The notes under the pieces were generated by a model. The model searched no databases, was not told the DNA's origin, and saw only the letters and a list, made by a program, of their open reading frames with translations. The translations under genes were made by a program, and so were the position numbers. This document shows, piece after piece, positions 55,901 through 64,000 of a DNA stretch of 64,000 nt; position 1 is the stretch's first letter, and every line of letters starts with the position of its first letter. Source of the stretch: Muricea muricata. Its lineage: Eukaryota > Cnidaria > Anthozoa > Malacalcyonacea > Plexauridae. The stretch lies in NCBI GenBank assembly GCA_963855995.1, contig OY979719.1, positions 17,827,312 to 17,891,311 of the forward strand. Reading direction: 5' to 3'.

Positions 55901-58900
55901 CAGGCTAAAGCGCCGGCGGCATCCGTGATGTAGCCTAATACGTTCCACTTTGGAATTCGGAACTTAACTTTAAAAATGTTCCAGGACTTTGTATTCACAT
56001 CATATTTTAAACAAAAGCGGCAACGTGTACGCAACTATAGACTTTAAATTTAAACTCAGTTTCCAGTGGTGGGTGAACAACTACGTGAAAATCGATATCA
56101 CCACTGATTAGAAGCTTAAGTAATGCTTTTCAACCTTTTTGGCAGAATATTAAGTGTTGGTTTTCAGCTTTGCAATACCCAAAGGAGCTTCAAAAGTCAA
56201 TACTGACAGTAGTTGCCTTGACTTTACCGTTCTTGTTTCAAAAAATGCAAATACAAAGTCCTGAGATACAGTATATTTAGAGTGAAGTTACAGGGTTCCA
56301 AAGTTAAGCATATAGCAAGCTGCATCGCAGATGTAGCAAAACCAAAGTCTAATTCCTCTGATTGTCCATGGTAAAGGCACCTGGTTTCAGACGAAACAAA
56401 ATTATAAGGGCCTATTTAGCAATTAGTTGCCAAAGGCGAGGAGATTACAAGCCTATGTTCAGTGAGCGAAAGGCGAAGTGAGAGCGAAAGGCGAAGTGAG
56501 AGCCCAAGGCAAAGTGAATAATGCTTGTAATCACCAAGCCTGAGGCGACAAACAGTTTTAGTATAAATTTGCGGCAGCTTGCAAGTAAAAATCAACACAA
56601 CTTTACACTTTATCACTGTTTTAAAAAGGCAAAAAGCTATAGTCACTGGTCAGTGAATCAGAACACAGGAAAATTAATGGTCATCTGGAAATTTATACTA
56701 ATAGGTAGACAGCTATACCCTGCAAAAATATGTAAAAATTATGCTCTTACCAGCAGACTCGATTGCCTTATTCCCAGTTACACCACAAGCAAAGAATACT
56801 GGCACTTCATCCTCAGCGACCCTAACTGGCTCTCCAAAGTCAACTCCCTGTGTGTCACTGATTCCTATGTCCCTAGGATCACCAATGTGCACGGGTGCCC
56901 CATGAGAACAGTCCAACGTGTGTGTAGCTTCGAATAAAGCTTGCAACAGACATTTCGGAACTGATCTCATTGATACAACCATGTTAGTTGAAAACGGGCC
57001 AGATTTATTGCATGGTATGTTTGTAATGTACATAGGAACATTTTTATTTTTCGCTGGGAATTTGATACCAGCATCTTCCAAAGACTCCTCCATGCCAAAG
57101 CTACAGCCAAGATAAAATGTAACCATGTCGTCCCAATCAAATGGCAACAAATCCGTTAATTCTTCCTGGAATTTACCATCCTTAATGTGCCAATATTTTC
57201 CCAGCTGGGTTCTAAGAAATATCATGGTTTTACTAAATAGCATATACTTTGGCAGGGTGTTAGCTACAGTCAAAAATACTACGTTAAACACGGTTTTCCC
57301 AATTACTTTGTGGCTGCAATTTCCCAATTTGAGCAATCCCAAAAGGCGTTGTATTATAAATTAATAAATAATTAAATCTGTTTTTGCATCCAGACAAGAA
57401 GAGTAACTGTGCATCTTTCGCACTCATTCAGAATCAAGCCTTTAAATAAATATTTTCAGCTGACGGACACTTTGTCCGGCAACTTTTTCGGTGCGCCGGA
57501 CAAAATTTTCAAATATAATGTTCCAGCTATGAGCACTAGCGATTTCCGATATTTTTCACATATTACACAGATTAAATGTCGACTCGCTGGGTTTTCATGA
57601 TACCATCCATTGGAAAAGAGCAAAACAAGTAAATTTGAGATGTAAGGCAACGAGACTCGCTGGAAAGACATGCGGAGCTGAGGAAGTTTTCATAGTTCAC
57701 TCGTCTCCTGCATCATATTACACTGGAAAAAACTATAGAGAGCTTGGAAAATATGTTTCTTGGGGCAATAAAAATATTCCACCGGACAAAATGTCCGGCA
57801 GATCAAAAGTCGCGTCGGACAAAACCGAATTTTTAAATTTTCAGCCGGACAAATGTCCGATGTTCGGCGCTATTTCAAGGTTTGATTCACAGGAGTAAAT
57901 CACGCAACATTACTTTCAATAAATCAGGCAATATTTTTTTCAATAAATCAAGCAATATTCCCCTCAATAAATCAAGTAATATTACTTTAAATAAATCAGG
58001 CAATATTCCTTTCAGTAAATCAGGCAATATTTCTTTCAATATACAATGCAATATTTCTTTCAATAAATTAGGCAATGTTACTTTCGATAAATCGGGAAAA
58101 TTCCTTTCAATATTTCTAATTTATAAGCTTGCTTAGATTTTAACATATTTATTAATATAAATCTACCCTTCCATAGATTTACTGTATTTTGCATCATGTA
58201 TTTTGCACTGCTGCATGGTATGCAGTTATATTTGTTAAATGTCGGGAATGGCATTTTTATAACACAACCATGCAAAAAAGTCAGAAAGGGGCATGCCCCT
58301 AGATTGAGAAACAAATGTTGTATTATCAAAACACGGATTTTTTTAATCTCTGGCTAACACCCTGATTGCATAGACAAATCAGAAGACCAACCGTCTTCTT
58401 TACAGAGTCAATAAATTGCTAACATGACACGATGTCTTAAAATCATTCAAAACTTCAAACAAACGAAAGAATAGGCCCTCTTACATGAAAACCTACACAG
58501 TGAAATTCAGCCAAGAACAGTTGAGATAAGCTTTTTGACTTCAGATTCCTGTGGTGAAATGCTCTGACCACTATGGAAGTAGCTGATGAGAGCAAGTGTA
58601 ATTTATGTGCATTCATGTGGCAATGCCTGAAAATAAGTTGAGGATAAATAAATTACAATTTATGTCACAACACAAAATCACATATCGGTTTATATTACCG
58701 GTATATGGTTATGGGTGTCTTACGGTGAACTAAAACACTCTGATTTTCCATATTTTCACTAGTGAAGAGATGAAAAAATGTGAAAAAAGTTTGTGCTTTT
58801 TGCAGGATTTCTATGTTCTCTGTCAGCTAATTGTTTCAACTTCTGACCATATAATATAAAGAACATTACACAGTAGCTTGAAGATATGAAATCAATATTA

Positions 58901-60109
58901 TTTTCTCGTGTTGAAAACAATATTTTTTTACTCACTCACTGCATTCATTTGTAAAATACTGTTTTCATCGCTCAAAAATAATATTCATATCTTCGCACCA
59001 CTGTATAACATCTTCTGTATACAATTTACACTGTCCATATAAAATCAGGCAGGTCTCTTCTTGCTAAATTCCAGACTGGAATGGTTGAAAATGGCATGCC
59101 CAGGATTTAAGAAAATCTGATAGAAAATATGCAGCAGTCAATATTAATCTTGGCACCCCCAGAGCCGAGTATAGCAGTTATTTGCTTTGTTAATGACGTA
59201 GTTTATCAATAAGGGGGCAAAAACTGCTAATGATCCACTAACACCCTGCTAGCCCCAGCCATGGGGGTGCGAGGATTTACATTGACTGCCGCAATATATA
59301 GAAGTACAGTACAACATTCCACTCTGGGCTAAATGATGCACCTTGCTGCCCAGTGGCGAAGCCAGCCTGACATTTAGTCATGCAAATTTGTCTGTGTTTA
59401 TAAATAGACCGTATAAGAAATTCTTGGGTTTCACGTGACGTGACGTCATAAATTTCACTGGGGGTCAACTCCAAATCGATACACTGTCATTGGAGGGAAG
59501 CAATTTTTCACTGTATGTGTTGAGCTTGTGTTTGTCAGCAAGTATGTGCAATTTCGTGAGATTTGTTCCCTCCAGTGCAGTATAATCATCAATACATTTT
59601 GGATTGACCCCCACTCAGATTTACTGCAAAATGCCTTAGTGAAACCCAAGAATTGTTTCTAACGAAATGAATAATGTGATTTAAATTTGCATAGCATGTC
59701 TGATGTCCAAATTGTCAGGCTGGCTTTGCTACTGTTGCTACCTTGGGCGATTCAGCCAGGCCATGGGATATGCATTCCAAAAACTGGGTGGATGCATTAC
59801 CTTCCCCTCTTTCCACAGGCCCCAGACCTCAGTTCAACACAATTGTAATATTACAATAGGGGCCAACCTTATATCAGAATCCTTAGCCAGCATTGCAGCT
59901 GTAACTTCGCCTGGTTTGCTTCGATACAACAGCGGACACGGACCAGGGTTAAGCTCACAAAATCTTTCAAAATCATCAGCTACTTTTGATGGGACAATAG
60001 AGATATTCGCTTGCAAATGACCCTTGCACCAACCATATGTGGGAAACGGTAGGTTTCCTTCGCCAATACAGCGTCTCAATACAGACGGAACAGCGCTCCT
60101 GTAACTCAT
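52950..60109 (-). CDS. DGLUCY: D-glutamate cyclase, mitochondrial (616 aa, 5 exons)
   Basis: Converts D-glutamate to 5-oxo-D-proline in mitochondria. Exons (minus): 60109-59868, 57211-56751, 55816-55124, 54210-53915, 53108-52950. Phases agree and the total is 617 codons with stop, the same length as the human enzyme as I recall it. N-terminal half (D-glutamate cyclase/DUF1445-type): QANISIVP, ADDFERFCELNPGPCPLL, FLGCSF-like YLGCSFGME, HIGDPRDIGI. C-terminal half (DUF4392-type): GFPVFGGDPIAEESDGMPGA, RFDHLVSIERTGPSRDGTY, IGDGGNELGMGKV, AGVSNWGGYAL, and an ending with DGVTG. I chose the ATG at 60109; an upstream in-frame start is not seen. Intron 1 (2.65 kb) is filled with inverted-repeat elements. 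Human DGLUCY has many more exons. Confidence 0.95.
53190..53735. mobile_element. Large inverted repeat in DGLUCY intron 4
   Basis: ATTTTGTGGAAACACCACGT (about 53215) and ACGTGGTGTTTCCACAAAAT (about 53692) are inverted. They continue as AAAGGGAAATGGCAA with TTGCCATTTCCCTTT and as CAAAAATTTTTATCGTCT. The right arm is interrupted by the foldback at 53597-53690, so that piece inserted into an existing element. Confidence 0.75.
53597..53690 (+). mobile_element. Nested foldback with a hammerhead-like core (Penelope-like tail)
   Basis: CTGATGA at 53645-53651, stem GATCCG / CGGATC, then GAAA at 53671-53674, then GCTTTGCGAT, which can pair with ATCGCAAGGC at 53604-53613. The same stretch also reads as a simple 20-bp inverted repeat, and no stem I is visible, so ribozyme function is uncertain. 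Confidence 0.45.
57458..57865. mobile_element. Repeat element built from TGTCCGG / CCGGACA palindromes (DGLUCY intron 1)
   Basis: At least five copies of CCGGACAAA or TTTGTCCGG, among them GACACTTTGTCCGGCAAC (about 57466), GCCGGACAAAATTTTC (about 57494), CCGGACAAAATGTCCGGC (about 57782) and GCCGGACAAATGTCCGA (about 57843). The arrangement is inverted between left and right halves. Confidence 0.6.
57897..58105. repeat. Minisatellite, about nine 24-bp units
   Basis: Unit close to TTTCAATAAATCAGGCAATA plus four bases. Because the unit is a multiple of three, both strands stay open (repeating NKSGNI on one strand). Not a protein-coding gene in my view. Confidence 0.85.
58713..59010 (+). mobile_element. 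Dispersed element, copy A (inverted relative to 61711-61975)
   Basis: GGGTGTCTTACGGTGAACTA, TTTTCACTAGTGAAG, CCATATAATATAAAGAAC and TCTCGTGTTGAAAACAAT all recur, reverse-complemented and in reverse order, at 61711-61975. Lies in DGLUCY intron 1. Confidence 0.75.
59416..59656. mobile_element. MITE with a CRE-like TGACGTCA near one end (DGLUCY intron 1)
   Basis: Outer arms AATTCTTGGGTTTCAC (about 59420) and GTGAAACCCAAGAATT (about 59639). Inner arms CACTGGGGGTCAACTCCAAA and TTTGGATTGACCCCCACT. TGACGTGACGTCA lies just inside the left arm (about 59437-59449). Confidence 0.8.
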
Positions 60110-60692
60110 GATGCACAAATCATGACCAAATAGTACTTGTTTATGAAGACATCTTATTTCACGCAAAAATTTAATTTTATTTGATCAAAATTTAATACAC
60201 ATTGTAACAATCGAAGATGCTGACAGTATTTTGCAACAATTTGATTAGAAGTGCTTCCATTTGAATGCGGAATTTTCTTAGAAAAATCCTTTCACAAACT
60301 CGTTCCCAGGCGATTCAATCGACACGGACGGTTTTGGGCGTTGTCCTTTGTCAGAATTGCATTAAAATTTACAAGTTCTGTTTTATCGAGAAATTCTGTT
60401 TTATCTTTTCAAGTCGTTTCCACGCCCTCCTGCTGATATAACTGTATTTCAACACAGAAAAAGTTTTCAAGTAGTGACATGCTTTCCAAACTTTCAACTG
60501 AAGGGTTCAGAGTTGTGTTGGAATGCCTACACAGTTGGAAAAAATTACGATCGTTCCCAAATCCTGGGATTCTAGGTATTTTATTCTAAAATTTGCACTG
60601 TCAGGAGTTATCATTATTTACAAATGAAGATTTTCTAAAAGTATTACGAAATATGTGATGTCACACGTTGTAAGCAGAGTGAATATCTGAGC

Positions 60693-61169
60693 CAACCTCG
60701 TTCCCCGAGCCTGCGATCCCTTGGGAAGGAAACGGAGGCTCTGAGATAATCTGTGATCGACATACAAAAAACTGTATGTCGCCCGTACTGCGCATGCGTT
60801 GCAAATAAATAGATTCAATAAGCCGCAATAGAGAAGATGCTGGTATATATACAAATCGTATCGTTCCGGTCGACAGCAACAGCCTTTACCACTTCGTATT
60901 GACACTCCTTTAATTTGAGATTCTTCTTACCCCGTCGCTCTAACGCTTCGCCCAACACAGAATGAAATGAAATAAAATAACATTTTCCACTGACATTACA
61001 AACAAAATAGTACAAATACTGTTCCAAAAAACTTTAGAAAAATGCTTTTGTGGCTTATTTCCTATGCATGCGCAGTACGGGGACATACAGTTTTTTGTAT
61101 GTCGATCACGGATTATCCCAGAGCCTCCGATTCCTTCCCAAGGGATCGCAGGCTCGGGGAACGAGATTG
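60693..61169. mobile_element. Foldback element, 477 bp, with 9-bp target-site duplication (Mutator-like)
   Basis: Inverted arms of about 105 bp: CAACCTCGTTCCCCGAGCC on the left and the matching CTCGGGGAACGAGATTG on the right, continuing through GCGATCCCTTGGGAAGGAA, GATCGACATACAAAAAACTG and TACTGCGCATGC. The flanks are the same 9 bases, TATCTGAGC (60684-60692 and 61170-61178). Long arms plus 9-bp duplication suggest a non-autonomous Mutator-like element. Confidence 0.85.
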
Positions 61170-61333
61170 TATCTGAGCAAGAACAGTTTCAAAAATCTTA
61201 GCAAATTATTTGATCACAAGTGATCTTTGCAATGTGATGAAGAAAATAGTGGAAACCCTTTGCAAACCCATTTACAGTGACGCTTCTGATGTCTGCATGG
61301 CATGCTTTAGATTTCGTCATTAGAAAAACTTAA

Positions 61334-61527
61334 AGGCCTGTTCAAACGAAGCCAACATCATGCTACATTGTTGGCCCAACAATGTTGCACAATGTTGGAC
61401 GAAATTTTAAGCAAGTTTAAAATTAAGCCAACATCTTCCAACGTGGTGTTTAAACGAGGCCAACATGTTACATCCAACAATGTTGGGTGATGTTGGACCA
61501 ACATGTTGGCTTCGTTTGAACAGGCCT
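61334..61527. mobile_element. TTAA-flanked MITE 1 (piggyBac-like), 194 bp
   Basis: AGGCCTGTTCAAACGAAGCC (61334) and GGCTTCGTTTGAACAGGCC (ending 61527), with TTAA at 61330-61333 and 61528-61531. The body is full of CAACAT / ATGTTGG pairs. Confidence 0.85.
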
Positions 61528-61531
61528 TAAG

Positions 61532-61698
61532 GCTTGTTCAAACGAAGCCAACATCACATGCTACATTGTTGGCCCAACAATGTTGCATGATGTTGGACGA
61601 GATTTTAAGCAAGTTTAAAATCAAGCCAACATCCTCAACATGTTGCTCAAACGACGCCAATATGTTGCATCTACATGTTAGCTTCGTTTGAACACGCC
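61532..61698. mobile_element. TTAA-adjacent MITE 2, tandem with MITE 1
   Basis: GGCTTGTTCAAACGAAGCC (61532) and GCTTCGTTTGAACACGCC (ending 61698). It shares the TTAA at 61528-61531 with MITE 1. The body is closely similar to MITE 1 (AACATCACATGCTACATTG, GGCCCAACAATGTTGCATG). Confidence 0.8.
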
Positions 61699-61710
61699 TT
61701 TACATCTAAA

Positions 61711-61975
61711 TAACACGGTGGCGTAAGGATATGAATATTATTTTCGAGTGGTGAGTAAAATATTGTTTTCAACACGAGAAAATAAAATTCATCATTTTCA
61801 GGCTACTGTGTAATGTTCCTTTTATTATATGGTCAGAAGTCAGAACAAGCGAACAGAGAACACACGCGTTTTTCACGCGTTACATATATTTTTTCATATC
61901 TTCACTAGTGAAAATATGGAAAATACGAGTGTTTTAATTTGCGGTAAGACACCCATAAACATATAATATGCAGAT
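61711..61975 (-). mobile_element. Dispersed element, copy B
   Basis: Reverse-complement relative of 58713-59010 (GTTTTCAACACGAGAAAAT, TTCACTAGTGAAAATATGG, GTAAGACACCCATAAAC). It lies next to the TTAA MITEs inside the first copy of the 1.17-kb duplication only. Confidence 0.7.
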
Positions 61976-64000
61976 ACAGTTACTGAATGTGAAATTTTCT
62001 ATTAACTTTGGATCAGGTTTATCATGCATGCATGCAAATAAAAGCAGAGCCCAACACTGAATGTTGTTCAATTTAGAAAACCTTAATTTAAGAAACCTAA
62101 GAACTTAAGTCAGTAATGAACAGGTGCTTTGGTCTGTTTTGCGTTCATGTTTTGACTGGGTAAATTCTGCACGCAGCTACTCCTATAATGTATTCAACGC
62201 TTAAAAGGTTCCCATATATTATCATTTTACTGACTGTGATGATTTTTTAGTATATCATAAATAAACTACAAGTTAGCAATACAAAAAAAACACACACAAA
62301 ACATTTTAAACCTCTTCAGTATATCAGGCCAAGTTAGTAGACATTGACTATAAAGTTTTCAAGTAGCTATGCATTATTGAAGATCTTCTCGTCCAAATTT
62401 TATCGCATGCAGGCTTTAAATATGACTATATTTTCCATGGATTACTATCGTCTCTGATGAAAAAGTTTGAGCAACTACTTGAGTAAAGCCTTCCTTCTTG
62501 TTTTGTTTCGTGCGTCTCATTTCTTTGACGCTTGCTGAATTCTTGTGTGATAGGTCAAGTGCATGATTTTGCATCATTTCATCCATGGTCTGTTTTCAGA
62601 CAATATGTTTTACAGGCACTGTAGTGCATGTACTGATTCAAGCTAGATTCATGAGCGATTATGGCAAAAACATGGTGGCATATAGCCACCTATAGTATTT
62701 GTCGTGAATGAACTCACAGAAAATATTTCTCTGCAAACAATGTGCGGATATGCAGCACTTTGACAAGTTAGTGTTTGAAACTTTGCAGAACTTTGAAGTG
62801 GAGCACCGTGTTAAGTTCTTCAAATGCAGCTAAGCTATAGGATTAAACTCAAGGTTTCCTCGTTTATTTACAATAGTTTAACTTCTTTCGGTAAATAAGT
62901 GAAGCTTTTTCGAAATTATTATGCAATGTGATGTCAAACCTTGTGTATACAGAGTTGAATATGTCAACAAAGGACACAGTTCAAAAAATCGTACCAAATT
63001 GTGATTACAAGTGAACTTTGCAACGCGATGAAGAAAACATTGGAAACCCATTTTAAACCCATTTACAGCGACGCTTCTGATGTATTCATGGCATGCTTTA
63101 GATTTCGTGATTAGAAGAAATTAAGCCTAAGTATATACACACATAGTTACCGAATGTGAAATTTTCTAGTAACTTTGGATCAGGTTTATCATGTATGATG
63201 CAAATAAAAGCAGAGCCCAACACTGAATGATGTTCAATTCAGAAAACCTTAATTAAGAAACCTAAAAACTTAAGTGAGTAATAAACAAGTGCTTTGGTCT
63301 GTTTTTGCGTTAAACGTTTTGAGAGGGTAAATTCTGCACGTAGCTCTTGTAATGTATTCAACGTTTAAAAGGTTCGCATATATCATCATTTTACTGACTG
63401 TGATCATTTTTGAGTAAATCATAAATAAAACCACAACTTAGCAAAACAAAAAAACATACGCAAAGCATTTCAAACCTCTTCAGTATATTAGGCCAATTTA
63501 GTAGACATTGACATTGATCATAAAGTTTTCAAGTATATGCATTTTTAAGATCTTCTCGTCCAAATTTATCACAGGTTTTAAATATGACTATATTTTCCAT
63601 GGATTACTATCGTCTCTGATGACAAAGCTTGAGCAACTACATCAGCAAAGCCTCCCTTCTTGTTTGTTTCGTACGTCCCATTTTCTTTAACGCTTTCTGA
63701 ATTCTTGTGTGATAGGTCAAGCACGATTTTGCATCATTTCATCCATGATCTGTTTTCAGACAATATATTTTTCAGGCACTATATGCATGTACTGATTCAA
63801 GCTATATTCCACGAGCGATTATGGCAAAAATATGGTGGCATATAGCCACATATAGTATTTGTCCTGAATGAACTCACAGAAAATATTTCTCTGCAAAGCA
63901 ATGTGCGGATATGCAGTACTTTGACAAGTTAGTGTTTGAAACTTTGCAGAACTTTCAAGTGGAGCATCGTGTTAAGTTCTTCAAATACAGCTTAGCTATA

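Larger units (their letters stand above)
61190..64000 (+). repeat. Tandem duplication, unit about 1.17 kb, second copy cut by the window end
   Basis: Copy 1 starts near 61190 (CAGTGACGCTTCTGATGTC at about 61274). Copy 2 starts near 62975 (CAGCGACGCTTCTGATGTA at about 63065). Points such as GATCAGGTTTATCATG (62012 and 63178) lie 1,166 bases apart; before the insert in copy 1 the offset is about 1,790. The difference is the element block at 61334-61975 present only in copy 1. No coding sequence is recognised in the unit. Confidence 0.85.

Noticed and set aside
57897-58105. CRISPR-like regular repeat
   Set aside because: Units are contiguous and degenerate with no unique spacers, and the genome is eukaryotic.
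57882-58136. Open frames on both strands with repeating NKSGNI or LLKEILPD motifs
   Set aside because: They arise because the minisatellite unit is 24 bp; there is no start context, splice partner or domain.

Overview
The window is nuclear DNA from an animal, most likely an anthozoan cnidarian (coral or sea anemone); this placement is inference. The genes have GT-AG introns, are AT-rich, and are embedded in many short inverted-repeat (MITE-like) elements, Penelope-like retroelement tails, tRNA-like SINE pieces and minisatellites. Their products match conserved metazoan families. The large RNF213-type gene fits the known expansion of that family in cnidarians and molluscs.

Layout, left to right. 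(1) 1-4844: transposon-rich flank with the end of a Penelope-like element and a 3.26-kb element whose ends are arrays of ACTCC/GGAGT words. (2) 4845-22049 (+): an RNF213-like giant AAA ATPase/E3 gene with very large exons, a duplicated 5' exon pair and a one-base frame break. (3) 22050-25121: repeats. (4) 25122-30605 (-): a 12-exon gene for a zinc finger + F-box + leucine-rich-repeat protein, reconstructed with all splice phases agreeing (494 aa). (5) 31712-34306 (+): intronless DNA polymerase kappa. (6) 34662-44612 (-): TTC27 in 31 phase-consistent exons (855 aa). (7) 46377-48125 (+): intronless endosomal-type Na+/H+ exchanger (NHE6/7/9 group). (8) 48126-49850: tandem repeats. (9) 49870-52015 (+): small secreted protein with a DNRLRE-like domain and a TATA-like promoter. 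(10) 52950-60109 (-): D-glutamate cyclase DGLUCY in five exons (616 aa). (11) 60110-64000: no gene seen; nested foldback elements and a 1.17-kb tandem duplication.

The genes do not form an operon or a common pathway. Neighbours alternate in orientation, giving convergent pairs (RNF213-like/F-box, POLK/TTC27, DNRLRE/DGLUCY) and divergent pairs (F-box/POLK, TTC27/NHE). Exon models come from reading splice sites by eye with phase bookkeeping, so individual junctions may be off. Points most worth checking: the RNF213-like gene (frame break at an A-heptamer, duplicated carbohydrate-binding-like exon, no visible RING, altered RZ-type finger), the zinc finger/F-box/LRR architecture, and the layered transposon history at the right edge.
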